Shown in pieces: positions 33,714 to 46,662 of a stretch of DNA of 64,000 bases (position 1 is its first letter; each line of letters begins with the position of its first letter). The notes under the pieces are model-generated. The model made no database searches. It had not been told where the DNA came from and saw only the letters and a list, made by a program, of their open reading frames with translations. The stretch comes from Homalodisca vitripennis (Eukaryota > Arthropoda > Insecta > Hemiptera > Cicadellidae), in NCBI RefSeq assembly GCF_021130785.1, contig NW_025777423.1, positions 1 through 64,000 of the forward strand. Reading direction: 5' to 3'. The translations under genes were made by a program, and so were the position numbers.

Positions 33714-34789
33714 TAGTACTGTATTCTGTATATAGGCTTTTAAATTTTGTTTTTAAATGTACTAATTAAATCTTTAACACACCAAAATGTTGAGTTTAAC
33801 CTAAAGATTTTTGTCTGATAACCCATGAAACGTTTCAAAGTTTGAAGATGTCATCACAAGATCACATAAACAGATGTGTACAGTACAAGCACACGCGCAC
33901 ACTCAGGTGACCGCAGTGTCGTCTCTCTATAGCCAGAACACAAACATTGTTTGCTGTCCAAACGTTGGCCTCTTTGTTTGCTGTTTATCCTTAGAACAAA
34001 CAGAAGTCATGTGCAGTGCGGCACAGCGTGTGTCGACTGTTACTGAGATATCTCTCCTGCCTGTTGTACTGGGTTTGTAATAATAAATCTCAATCTAATA
34101 GTAAACCATCTCCATTATGATCTGAAATCCAAGTTAAGTGTTAGAAAGGGTTGCTGAGCCGAAACTTTAAAGCAGAAAATATTGGTTTCTACACAATCAT
34201 TGCATGCGTGCTTTTTAATATACCTAAATATATAAAAACTCTTTTTGACATCAAAATCAAATTGTAAGAGTCCAATCAAACAAAAATCTAATTATTTTGA
34301 TCTTAAATATATTTTTAAAACACTTCAGTAATATATGTTGAAGAATCACTAACAATAATATTTAAAGAATGCTGGTTTGCTTTTTGTATTATTGTGTCAA
34401 TCGTAACCACATTATATATTTTGGTTTTCTTGGAATGATACTTAAAGGTTTCTTTTTTCACAGAAAAAGAGTTCTTATTATTAAATCTCTATAGAGAACT
34501 TGGTTTTACACAGTTGGGAATATATAAATGACAGCTTTAATTATATTTTACTGTCGGAAATAATTTAAAAGATATTTTGAGTTGGTAGTAACCATAGCGG
34601 TGAACACCAGTTAGAATAAGAGGGTTACTCCCAGTTTATTATAATAAAGTAAGGAACAACAAGTTCATTTGTTTTTAGTCGATAAAGACGCTTATTAGTA
34701 AGTCATGAAAGTGATGAAACATTGCAAGTATACTAGAAAGAAGTTCACTGGTAGAAATTCATCGTCGTCAAAGCTCAAAACATTTTCAG
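33714..34789. other. AT-rich spacer, no gene seen
   Basis: Nothing recognised apart from a short ACACGCGCACAC run near 33889. Confidence 0.35.
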
Positions 34790-34930
34790 CGGTCTTTGAA
34801 GATACCAAGTCCTTAGTTGGGATCACAAGTTAAGGGCGTAATGATGACAGACAGTTACCAACTTAACTTTGTTCAACCGCTAAACTTCATTGAACTCAAT
34901 AAACTGGCGAATCCTCGAGTTGTTAACTGC
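34790..34930 (+). repeat. dispersed repeat family, copy A
   Basis: Shares an extended, diverged match with the reverse complements of 36935-37080 and 43320-43455. Anchors are GGTCTTTGA, AGTTAAG...TAATGATGACAG and, with copy C, CAGTTACCA and AAACTTC...AA-GAACTGG. No coding content was recognised; it is an unknown old interspersed element. Confidence 0.6.
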
Positions 34931-36042
34931 AGCCAAAGCTCGTCTGCCCTTATCTTGGAAAGGAATTTTGGGGTCAATACCATCAAACTGTGAATATATA
35001 ACAAAGTATCATTGTGAACGTTCATTAGTGGCACCGGTTCGCTTACCGTTATTTTCCTTTGTGAATTTCATGGTACGGTTTAAACAATGCAATTTATATG
35101 GAATGTAGAAACATGTTTGGAAATATTTTCGAATATGTTTAAATACGCGAACAAATCTTAACACCGTAGTCTGTTTTATTAGCTTCTGTCTATTGGTATG
35201 TATTTTAAATTAGACACAATTACCATATCCCAAACTACGAGTCTCCCTAGATTCTTGAGCAGCCTGCACATATAATATATTTATTTACTACAAGTAAAAT
35301 CAAAATAAATAATGTTTTAGTGGTACATGATTTTGGCATACGTCATCATTATATGTTGTACAATATAGGATACTAAAGTTCAAGAACTGGTACTTTACAG
35401 TTAAAAATGCATAAAATCTAACAAATAAACAATAACTGATCCTCGGTATTAAAAAAATTCCATATTGGAAAAAAATGTTGATAGGAAAGAGGAGAAGGAG
35501 TTGGCAGACATATGCAGTCTTTGTTTTGATTCATATTTTTATCAATACAAAAATATTGGAGGTAATAAAATCAAAGAGTAAGTAATACTTTTAACTATTT
35601 AAAAATGTACTAATTGGTTAGATCATGTATTATGTACATCAATGTTTCCATGGAATAATTCACTGGCAAATATATATATCTTTATGTATATTTCCACCAG
35701 ATTTTTACCATAAGTTTTGTTGGTAATCCTGGCATCTGGGATTGAATTGTATGAACATGTTTCATGTTTATGCTTGACTGAGAACACTATTTTCCTCCGA
35801 TTCAATCTTTCTTTAGTTCATATCTTAACCTATATTTGAAAGTAAACTACAAGCAAAGAGTTTGCACTTACAAGTTATAGTACAATCCTTTCGTAAATTA
35901 CAGGATACTACTAAATTTAGCACTTCCCAAAAAATAATTTTTGTTGCTAACGAAAATTTTACAATATGTCAATATATTGAGCTATACTTATTTAAGAATA
36001 TTATATTACAATCGATTATTGTTATTTACCTGCAACATCCAG
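34931..36042. other. AT-rich spacer, no gene seen
   Basis: No recognisable features. Confidence 0.35.
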
Positions 36043-36300
36043 TATGGATTCGTAGGCAGGCAAGTAGCGGGTAGGCCGGGACTCTTGTCCCTTCTGTGGT
36101 AGCGTCTCTGCAACAAGCAGAATGGCTACTGATCATCAGTACGTCCAGCCCCAAGAGGGGTTTGCGTTGGGTCGTGGGGAATTGTTGAGTGTGTGGTTTT
36201 ATTTAGGTCGGTGAAAAGTAGTGTAGTAGGTTGGGAAGTGAAGTGAAGTGGAGAGTCGTTGGTTTTTGTTTAGTATATTTAGTCTTCTATGGATTCGTAG
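36043..36300. mobile_element. SINE-sized insertion with 13-bp target duplication
   Basis: TATGGATTCGTAG occurs at 36043-36055 and again at 36288-36300, bracketing a 232-base insert (36056-36287). The insert is GC-rich over its first half (GCGGGTAGGCCGGGACTC, CCCCAAGAGGGG) and T-rich at its right end, in strong contrast to the flanks. The length and the long direct duplication fit target-primed retrotransposition of a SINE or a 5'-truncated LINE end. No canonical tRNA A/B boxes, poly(A) or RT codons were recognised, so the parent element is unknown and the orientation is unproven. Confidence 0.6.
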
Positions 36301-36934
36301 CCAGAATACAGTTACATTTTAAAGGAAAAAATCAGCTGCCTATCATACCCAGCAGCCCAGCCAGCTGTACCTTGTAGTGTGTTTCGACATCCAGTATCTA
36401 AATTGGATTAACCCACAACAGTATATATCTATTCTAAACATTATTCTAGTTCATTATCATGTAAATACATTCTCTTGATTATTAAAGTAATTAAAGTCTG
36501 CTATTTATTAACATTATACTTAAATGTTGATAATTCTGGTACACCTGTCCATGTGACTTTTAATGTATGAATAAATTTCCCTAGTGGTTGATGGTAGGGT
36601 GGCCCATAGGACATGTAACATTGAAAGATATGCTTTTTAAAAATAAAAAATACACATTGAATTAATTTGTGTTTTTTTCAGCATATGTCAGGTCACTATT
36701 TAAAGAAAGAACCAGAATACTTTCGAAATAATTGTGAGGTTCAAAACCCTTACGGCTGAAGCGTTTTAAGCCGTTTTATAATCAGAAATAGAATTCTTCT
36801 TTTCAACCCTTCAATCTATCTCGGTCTTTACTTTTATTATTTGTATACACTATTCAGATTATATCAATCAAAGTATCAATTTGTGTAATCCAGTCATCCC
36901 TCGGATTTGGTTGGTTGAAACGTGGTTTTTCTCT
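36301..36934. other. AT-rich spacer, no gene seen
   Basis: No recognisable features. Confidence 0.35.
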
Positions 36935-37080
36935 CCAAAGTTAGCAATTCAATGGTTAAAACTTTATTAAGTTGGGGAAGTTGGTGGAAGCTGAACACAA
37001 TTGAGAAGTGCCCGTCATCATTAAACTCTTAACTCTTGCTGTTAACTATCTGACTTGATCTCGTCAAAGACCACAAAAAG
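36935..37080 (-). repeat. dispersed repeat family, copy B
   Basis: Its reverse complement aligns with copy A at 34790-34930 through GGTCTTTGA, AGTTAAGAG and TTAATGATGAC. It is the most diverged of the three copies. Confidence 0.5.
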
Positions 37081-38594
37081 TTTCTTAATGTTTTAGCGCT
37101 AACTGTAATCAATTTCAGTTTTCCTTTCTCTTTGAGTATTTAGTATTGTAACGATTACGTCTCAGTCGTTCATTGTGAACCGAATATTTCTTTTACTTAT
37201 TGTTATTTTTACAAAAACGTTACGTCATTAGCATTCATAAACTCTATTTAAGTATTGATGTTAGTAATAAGACTAACGTCACTTTGGATTCGCAATATGT
37301 GATTAATTTCACATGAATTTAAATAAAATTAATAATAACATAAATACGATATATTTACTCCGAGCAACAGTACTTTTGAGTTACAATGGCAGAAACATAA
37401 CTGGCTAGGAGACTAATCTCTACTACTAAAACTTTTCTGCCTACAACTACAACTCATCCATCTCCCCATATAAACACAGCCTTTAGAAATTTAATAACCA
37501 CTCTGTGTTCAGTTGTAAATTCTACAATATAAATTTATGCGTTCTAAAGGAACAAAATTAAATAAACCAAAGTTAAAGTCAGACCAACAACAAAACCCAT
37601 CCTATCTTTTTAAGAGCTGTGTCTGGGAGGGGTATAGAAGGACCATACGTTTTTGAAGTCAACAAAACTCAGGAAAAAGGTCATATTGAACATGTTAATA
37701 GCCGAGTTTAACCGATTTTGCTTCCTTTAACTTGTATTTATTGGTAAAATCTATATGTAATGTTATTGTGTTTACCATAATAAAATATTACCAATTCAGT
37801 ACTGTTTATTTGTGCTAATACTGTAATAATTGCGTCAATAGTGTACTGCAATGTTATCGTACACGTTAGTCAGCGGATGTCTGTTATTATGTTTATCTCA
37901 GATCTAGTGTAACTCAGTTGTTCGTAATTTAAAAAGATTTTGCTATAACATTTTAAAAATGTGTATGTAACAATTCATCTTCAGCTAACAGATTTTAATC
38001 CAAAACTGTCAGAACCAAAGATGGCCATCTCCTTTAAATCTGAGTGCAGGGGATTAAGCTGTATAATATTGGCCGATATATTCTCAATCAGTCATCTGTC
38101 TATGTTGTTTCATAGCACAGGCTGTTAGTTTTTGTATTATGTAATCTATATTATTTGTTGAAGTTGTTTTCCTTTTCTATTATTTATAAGGGTTATTTTA
38201 TTACTTCGATAATAGTACTAAACTTGTGCAAGTTTTAGTTTTATCAATTCTATTAAATGTGTGACTTTGTAACTGTGTTCTGATATGGCTCATTTCCCTT
38301 GTTTCTCATGTTTTGAGTGCTTAATATCATCATAAACTTGTCTAGATGTTAAACGTTTTGTTTTTCTTATGTGGGTGAACATCAGTCTCATGGAACTAAG
38401 AAGAATCCAAGTTTTAGGTTATGTGCGACGCATCTGTTGGATTTAATTTAAAGTATACATCTGACGCAACAAAACAGGATAGTAAGTAAAGATTAGGATT
38501 CCTTAAAATAACCATTGTTGTGTTTCTTCGGGATATTGGTATCTTCAAATCAAGGTTTTCAGTGACGCTCCTTTATTGCCTTGGTTTCAATGTT
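37081..38594. other. AT-rich spacer, no gene seen
   Basis: No recognisable coding sequence. GCAACAAAACAGGATAG near 38466 recurs in variant form at about 38656, on the other side of the palindrome described next. Confidence 0.35.
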
Positions 38595-38648
38595 TTTGCC
38601 TAGGCAATCACATAAACATGTGATTGCCTAGGCAATCACATGTTTATG
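38595..38648. repeat. perfect 38-bp palindrome with a second TTGCCTAGGCAA core
   Basis: 38611-38648 is a perfect inverted repeat without spacer; each arm is 19 bases (CATAAACATGTGATTGCCT and its complement). The central TTGCCTAGGCAA also occurs at 38596-38607, so GCCTAGGCAATCACAT is directly duplicated. The palindrome could extrude as a cruciform or bind a dimeric factor, or be left over from a fold-back insertion. Confidence 0.95.
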
Positions 38649-41600
38649 ATCTGGAGCAACAAGACTGGATAGAGTGATGGAATAATTTTGTACTTTAGAT
38701 AATGTACTATAAAATGTGCATATTGTATGGGTTCTTTTTTATGCAGGACCTTATGCAATCGCCCTACAACGGCGATAGAAGACTAACTGCAGGAGTTTGT
38801 ATTTCTTTTAGTGACCACAGCTGACTCATGTCATTAATTTATTTTTAAATGTCATAATTAATGACAGAGTTTCAGTTCATGTCCCTGTTGGATGTAGGAT
38901 ATATTTTAGAGTAATAATACAAGAGGAGTTTTAAAATTAGATGAGAAAAGAGGTTTTCCTAAGAAAAAAAAGAGAAAGATTATATGGTATCCATGGACAT
39001 TAACACGAATTATCTCACACTGCGGTTCTTGTTACCTCTTTATACGATTCCCTTATCATGTAAAGTACATTATGGAGCAGTAGAACGTAGAAAACTAATA
39101 AGTTTGGAATGCCTGCAAATTAGCATAACGTGCCACACTTATATGAAAGTACGTTTCACAATTTATTTAAGAAATATGGAGATGTTTCCTCTTGAAGGGT
39201 GAATGAAAAATATTCTGAAGCATTAAACAGAGTATGTTGGAACAATAGTACTGTATTTAATTACTTGGCTTATATTATCTCAGTTTATTTTATTTGTCTT
39301 AGCAGTTCCTTGAAACTCATCCTTGATAGTTTGCAGTATAGGTTTCAGGTTTGCAGTTTTTTTCCTTTCCCCTTCGATTGGATTTAATTGTGCAAAGAAA
39401 AAATTTGACAATAAGCTTGAAATGCAGGTTTGAGAAAAAACGTTCCCCCTCTTCTTGTAAAAAAGTTAATATGTCTTGATTTAATTAATAATAGTAATAA
39501 TAATAATATGACAGATAATTATTAATCAATTTCAGTTTGAATATTATAACCTCTAAGATATATTTTTTAAGGTTTGGAAAAGTAAGCACTTTAATAATAT
39601 TTAATAGTATTACTAGTAATACATACCGATATAATAGTAATTGATAGGTTCGTTTTAAAAGTTTATTATTTACAATGGATGATCTGAAAGACTAGTAGGA
39701 ATTTCGACATTGGCTAACATTATATGTTACAACAATACGTTTCGAGGATTGAAACCCACACTCTTATTGATGTGTTAAAAGCCCTAATGTATAAAACTGT
39801 TAAAAACTAAGAAGTGCTGCAAAGGACTTCCACTCAAAATTATATTTAAGCTATGATTAAATATAATTTAATATTTACCAGTTACCAGATAGTAACTGGT
39901 ATACTATCTGCATGAATTCCAGTCTGGAGAGAATGAACCCAAGCGATGTCACTGCATAGGAGGCTATATCACAAACAATACGACACCCAAACTAGCGACG
40001 GTGGAACACTGTCAAGGAAATCAATGTCAGCATTTCCTGTGGTATGGCGGCGCGTCATCTGAAACAAAGAAAACAGGAAGGCGATGGTCTTGATTGGAAA
40101 AGGTAAAAGACAGCCCCGCCTTCGGCCTCATATTTTGATCCTTGACCTCAATTTCATGTTGTGTGTAGGAATTTTATTAATTAAGATTTGATTGATAAAT
40201 ATTGTTGGGTTTCCAGTTAATTATTTTTTTATATTGGTACCCAATGTGGTCTAACCTCAACATAAGGTTCAACCCTTGTAACGGGGTGTTATCTTTTTTG
40301 TAACATGTAATGTTGGTAAATGTCCGAAATTCAACTGTTCTTACTTAAAAGGTTTCGTAATACAACTATACGCACATTAGCCTTCGTTCTGATTGTCTCA
40401 AATAAATGCCTCCAATGACATTTTGAAGGTTGAGGCTCTACTTTGCTGCGTTTACATAGTTTTACAATAAAACCTATACATTAAATATCTGAAGGTTTAA
40501 TTGGCACAGTAATTAGAATTTATATATCATAAAAATAATGTTGTAAAAAAATAAACATATTTCCTTAAAATAATATGTTTTTCTATATTATTTCACAATG
40601 AAAATAATTAGTTAGTAAGAATAAAAATTTTAGCTTCGTTCCAGTTTCTTATACAGACTGTATTGATGTATACATCTCGGATTTATTAATAGAGTGTTTA
40701 AACACATATGATTTTTTTATTCCTAAATGTGCAAAAAGGTTATGTTAGGTAATTAATATTAATAAGAAGCTACAATATTTTAATTTTAAGTTGTGATAAA
40801 CGTTCTATGTGATGTGATGTGAGAAACATTAAGATGCGATAAACCTAACAATATGACAGTAATATGACAGCAGTTTGTGGTAATGTGACATACACATACT
40901 TGTATTTGAGTATAATTCCATATGACACCTGTCCTCTAAGATTGCATTATCCCCACTGATAAGTGCATAATAGATAATAAACACAATATTCCTCTTTACG
41001 TTTATAAAAGTTTAAGAAAGCTATAAAATATCAATGATTAAGTGTTTCTTGTAATACAAATTTCATCCCAGCATGTCTTTTACAGTGTTTATATTTTGTG
41101 GATATTATAAGGCTTAGATATATTAGTTCCTATTCCTTTACCATTGGCTTGGGTATTTTTTAATTTTTCAATCAATGAAATAAATGGAAGCAAAAGAGGG
41201 AAATGGTGGGATGAATGGGTAGAATATCTAAACCTACAAAACACCCACAGTTTTGCTTATTTTTTAATCCTACTAAGCTTTGGCGAGCTCTTTTGATGAA
41301 TCCCAAGCTACCAATAGGTGAGACTCTAAGTAGTCAAGAACTTTGTATTCTAAGGAGTATCTAAATGTTGTACATGACCCTTGGAGAATCACTTTATGAA
41401 ACACATCCTCGGACAGTCATTCTATGAAACACATATTCGGAAAATCATTATATAATACACACCCTCGGACAGAGACTATACGACACACACTGAGACTAGC
41501 ACTCATTAGGACTGGTACGGTATCTTCATCAAGAGAAGTATTAGTTCAAATTGTAACTCCTTCAAACGTGAACTTTCCATTGTAGAGACTCTACACTACT

Positions 41601-43319
41601 AGTCGATAATAAATAATTATTCATGTAAATATATAAAATTAATCTACCCAAATTATGTGATAGTGAAAAAAGTACTGTTCAATTTTGTCTAATTAATTCA
41701 AATAAAGGTGAAATAATATCTTGAATGGAAGGTGACTCTCAACACATTTAATGTAATATCATAATTTTTTATATATCGAGTTGACCTTGAACTAAAAACA
41801 ATAATAATATTTCAAATCCGATATATTTTACTCGATATCCAATAATTCACGTCTAACAAAATTAAAAAATTATACACAATATCATAGATATATCATTTTG
41901 ATTCCTACAAATAATTCTACCGCCAGAAAATTATTTTCGCTGAGTCAGCAGCTGTTCCAGTTCCTGTTCAACATTACTAATGCTAACACATAAATCTTGG
42001 ACATTAAGGTTAAGGCACATTCGCTGGACATCGAGCTGAGAGATTGTCCTGTGAAGAGGTTCGCTAAGTTACATGGCGCGTTTTACAGTTAACGAGATCG
42101 TGAACTATATCTGGAATTCCTAGCAAAATAGTTCTCTGGGATAAGCCAAATAAAAATAGTAGTACTTTGGTAAATTACAATAGTTATAATAGTTTAAATA
42201 TATGAATGAATTTGTATCACTATGACATAGAATGATGATACATATTACAGTATCACCACTCACAGTCAAACAATAATAAGGCTTCTTTCTTGTCGCAGTT
42301 CTTCTGGAACAGAGAGCATGAAATAGAACCTAAGCAGATTGCATTGTGATGGATAAAGCGAATTCCATATGTAAATTTTACCGAAAGAGATCCTGCATTG
42401 TTTTCTTTGAGTTAAATTAAATTTTTAACATCTGCATACTCTGAAGCAGTTTCATAATCATAAAAAGTACAAAAATAAAAATAAATTTTTATTATAAAGA
42501 ATATTTCCTAGGTGAGCAAGCATTAATCTCTAAGGGGCGAGATTATTCCCATGAACCATCTTAGTAAAGCCAAAGGGCTGAGTGGAACATGGGATCAAAA
42601 AAGCAATACTTATAATTTTTCAATTAACTTCTAGTATAGTTTTCTAGCTATCAGCGGAAACTACTATAATTATACTATAACGTTGTGCACTGTAAAGTCC
42701 AGCCAGCCATAACTAATACTATTAGTTTATGTTCTATCACACTACTGGCTCCTCCTATACTCTTGATCTTTAATGAAAGTTCATTGATATAATAGATAAC
42801 AGTGTAGTAGTTATATTTTATATTCAGTATTTTTATGCATTAATTTAATTGCTAAATAATATTATTGTTTACTGGTTGACATTGTGTATCGTAGCCAATT
42901 TTTTTATTTCAAAACATAGAGCTTGAAAACCAGATAAAGTAACAACATAATTATATTGCTCCTAGCAAGAAAGAAGTCCTCACAAAATGTAACTTTTTCA
43001 ATCTAAAGGTTTGAAACAGTAAAAGGGAGAGAAAATGTTTTTTTATCATAAGAAAGGAATGAGGAGTCATAAGTAAGATTTGTTATATTAAGTTTCTTTC
43101 TAAAATATTTTAATAAATATAACTTTATAAAAGGAAAATTACAAAAACTTTAATTTCAGAGAAATATTTGTTATTGCATCTGCCATTTTTACTGTAACGT
43201 AATTTGAAGGCGTATAAACTACAACAACCAAAGAGCAGGTCTTTCCCAACAATACTAACTCTTAACTTGGAAATGATTTGGAAACCACATAATTTTCTTC
43301 TTCCTCATAATTGTATGTA
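38649..43319. other. AT-rich spacer, no gene seen
   Basis: No gene recognised. A degenerate array of about 29-30 base units (TATGAAACACAT...TCGGA-A) lies at 41388-41490. The GC-richer patch at 39930-40130 shows no coding content that I can identify. Confidence 0.35.
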
Positions 43320-43455
43320 CCCAAAGTTAGAAGTTAGGAGGCTCACCAGTTCATTAACTGCAGGAAGTTTGGTGGTTACACACAAGTCAAACTGGTAACT
43401 GCCTGTCATCGTTATATCCTTAACTTGTGATCAGTTATATCCAACTTGCTTTCAT
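43320..43455 (-). repeat. dispersed repeat family, copy C
   Basis: The reverse complement shares GATCACAAGTTAAGG, GATGACAG(G/A)CAGTTACCA and AAACTTC...GAACTGG with copy A at 34790-34930. It may extend to about 43204. Confidence 0.6.
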
Positions 43456-45079
43456 TAAATACCACTGAAACTTTTGAGATATTAAACATTGTTCCGTGAA
43501 ACCCTTTTATTTACGAAGTGAATATGTCTCGTATGTAAGAGCACGTACTGTGCGACTTAAGGAAGTAGGGATGAGGGGGTCATGGACGAGAATCACTGAA
43601 TGTCAAGGTATAATTTAGATGAGCTCCAGCATAAAGAAATCTTTAATATCATTTTCAGAACATACGGACTTTCATAAAATGAAGTTGTATTAGTGGTTGA
43701 AGGAGATGAATAAACACCAAAGGTAAAAGAAATATGGAGAATATCGGTTACCACATACTTTTCAAATATATTGTTACCAACGTATATCTTAATTTAAATT
43801 ACAATGTATATAATTTTATTGCGTTTAAGCTTTCTGAAAATATATATTTGCCGTGTTTTCAATGTAACCGGAAAACTTACAACACCTTTAAATAACGATT
43901 CCAATGACTATGTTATGCAATTAACATACTGTTACGTCATAGTTGCCGAATGAAGGCTATTCTACGACGTTATTAAATATAAATTTAAATACATAAGTGA
44001 CTTCATCTATTTAAATTCTCTATTTAAAATTATACTCTGTCAAATATATTTTAGTTTAATATTTGTTTATTTTAAAGTAGTTTGCTGGAATCGCGTACAT
44101 TGTAGATTATACAATCTACGCCTCACAAGCCAATCAAAACCAAGCCGGATCACTGTGATTGCACTGATTTACCTTGCTGTATATAACCCAAGGTTTGTTT
44201 TAGTTTTACATTATTTGTTAATTTCCTAAGTAACCGGCATTAACCTCTTGAGTAGTATAAAGAATAATAAATTTAAGTTAAGTTCATATAAAAGTGTATG
44301 TTAGTGTAATTATATGGTCAATTTTGTAATGCAATATATTTTGCTGCAATAAACATACAGCATGATAAAGATGACTTGAGAAAACACAATTGAAATTGCA
44401 CAGAATATACAGTTGTTTTATTTTTCCTGAGTGGACCTAGAGGTTTCCTGCTTGATTGTTTAGTTAGCCGTCGCGTGTGTGTTTGTTAAATAAATATAAA
44501 CATGAAGGTGAAATTGTTCTTTATTCCAGAGTTCCGTACAATCAGAGAGTTGGAGTGTAATAAGGTCCGTATGAGAGACCATAAAGAAGCAACATTTTTA
44601 ACTTAGTTTGAAAGCCTTTATAAGTTTGCTGTCATCATAATACAATAATAGTGATAAATGTTACAACAATCTAATGCGAGTACTGTTAGTTACTATGTAC
44701 GTACTTTATTATCAAAGCTGGTTTTAATTTATATTGATTGTGATGTTTATTCGGTAAAAGTTGTACTATTGCAGAAATCGTTTGTTCCTAAGGAGAGCAA
44801 TTACTTTGAGAACTTATGTTATTGTTACTTGAATACACAGTGTTAACCATGGAGAAAGAAAAACACTAATATTGTGAGTTTTAAATTTAACTAGTAAATA
44901 ATAGAGTTACATTCGCCGGTGTTGTCGTTGGCTCTGCAAAATGTGTTCCATAATAAAACATAAGGGTCTTTGGATCGTTCGGTCTCACGAATTGGATAAA
45001 TATCACTCGCAGACTAAAGTTTCAGTTGAAGTATAATTCCATTTAAATGTGCTTTATTTAGCAAAATATTCCTAATATA
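43456..45079. other. AT-rich spacer, no gene seen
   Basis: Only a small stem-loop, GTAGATT-ATAC-AATCTAC, near 44102 stands out. Confidence 0.35.
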
Positions 45080-45219
45080 AAGGGTGTTCATAAATTGCTG
45101 TATCAAACTTCACCATTTGATACCTCAGGTCAAAGTAAGTCATAAATATCATATAAAGTATAGCCGTATCTTACTTAGTTTACAATCTGACTGTCATATT
45201 GTAATTTATGGACACCCTG
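45080..45219. mobile_element. 140-bp mariner-type MITE
   Basis: The left end AAGGGTGTTCATAAATT and the reverse complement of the right end, CAGGGTGTCCATAAATT, are terminal inverted repeats with two mismatches in 17. Both ends are bordered by TA (45078-45079 and 45220-45221), the Tc1/mariner target duplication. CAGGGTGTCC-type termini are common in mariner-like elements. The interior is non-coding, so the copy would need a transposase from elsewhere. Confidence 0.7.
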
Positions 45220-45435
45220 TATACAGTTTAAAAAACATTGTAATAAAAACAGTCAGAATTAAATATTATATAAAACAACTAAGACATCTTCAGACCACCA
45301 CAAACGCAACAGTGTGCAGTTATCAGGAAATCGATATGTTTTTAGGAATTTTTTTCCGAATCAATTATTTTTTGTCACTAAAAATTTAAAGAAAACAAAA
45401 TTATTATACTGAGTTAGTTATTAACAAAACACTCT
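45220..45435. other. short AT-rich spacer
   Basis: Nothing recognised between the MITE and the 155-bp satellite. Confidence 0.35.
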
Positions 45436-46365
45436 CTGGGGCCAACACAAGACTGATGATGACAATAAACAGTTAGGATTAGGGCTCACATAACACGTTT
45501 GGCCGTATTATATTGTCCAGTTACTGCAGTAATGGTTTACCGTTGATTAACGGGAAATAGGCATTCCATTACTGGGTATGAGTTAGTATTCTGGGGCCAA
45601 CACAAGACTGATAATGACAATAAATAGGTAGGATTAGGGCTCACATAACACGTTTGGCCGTATTATATTGTCCAGTTACTGCAGTAATGGTTTACCGTTG
45701 ATTAACAGGAAATAGACAGTCCATTATTGGGTATGAGTTAATATTCTGGGGCTAACACAAGACTGATGATGACAATGAACAGTTAGGATTAGGGCTCACA
45801 TAACACGTTTGGCCATATTGTATTGTCCAGTTACTGCAGTAATGGTTTACCGTTGATTAACAGGAAATAGACTATCCATTATTGGGTATGAGTTAATATT
45901 CTGGGGCTAACACAAGACTGATGATGACAATGAACAGTTAGGATTAGGGCTCACATAACACGTTTGGCCATATTGTATTGTCCAGTTACTGCAGTAATGG
46001 TTTACCGTTGATTAACAGGAAATAGACAGTCCATTATTGGGTATGAGTTAATATTCTGGGGCTAACACAAGACTGATGATGACAATGAACAGTTAGAATT
46101 AGGGCTCACATAACACGTTTGGCCGTATTGTATTGTCCAGTTATTGCAGTGATGCTCTACCGTTGATTAACGGGAAATTGACTGGTCATTATTGGGTATG
46201 AGTTAATATTCTGGGGCTAACACAAGACTGATGATGACAATGAACAGTTAGGATTAGGGCTCACATAACACGTTTGGCCGCATTGTATTGTCCAGTGCCT
46301 GTAGTAATGGTTTACCGTTGATTAACGGGAAATGACTGGCTAATAATTGGTATGAGTTAGTATTC
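45436..46365. repeat. 155-bp satellite, six head-to-tail units
   Basis: CTGGGGC(C/T)AACACAAGACTG starts units at 45436, 45591, 45746, 45901, 46056 and 46211, an exact 155-base period. Units 2 to 5 are nearly identical and the outer units are more diverged, as expected for unequal exchange. Most units carry the palindrome TTACTGCAGTAA and a GTTAGGATTAGGG stretch. No frame is conserved across the units, so the array is non-coding. Confidence 0.95.
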
Positions 46366-46451
46366 TGGTTAACTGAAGAGCTATTGATTGGTTTGACTTG
46401 ATGAGCCCGACACATTACCATTGTTTTATTCACAATTCAGCGTGAAAACTA

Positions 46452-46597
46452 CTGTAGAAAAACTACGGTAGACATACACCAACACTGAACTAATTTTTTC
46501 TATGGAGAAAATTTGTTTGATGCACTGTAGAAAAACTACGGTGGACATACACCATCACTGAACTAATTTTTTCTGTGGAGAAAATTTGTTTGATGCA
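46452..46597. repeat. 73-bp tandem duplication
   Basis: CTGTAGAAAAACTACGG begins copies at 46452 and 46525, and the two 73-base copies differ at only a few positions. It lies just right of the 155-bp satellite but is unrelated in sequence. Confidence 0.9.
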
Positions 46598-46607
46598 CAA
46601 GTTAAAG

Positions 46608-46611
<4 letters not shown>

Positions 46612-46651
<40 letters not shown>

Positions 46652-46662
46652 ATATATATATA
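46612..46662. repeat. (TA)n microsatellite
   Basis: About 50 bases of alternating TA with one phase break near 46640. Confidence 0.95.

Noticed and set aside
45084..45389. 101-residue frame beginning in the MITE
   Set aside because: Starts inside a non-autonomous MITE and runs into unique AT-rich sequence; a chance frame.
45436..46365. CRISPR-like or telomeric array
   Set aside because: 155-base units without repeat/spacer alternation, and the single TTAGGATTAGGG per unit is not a TTAGG telomere repeat.
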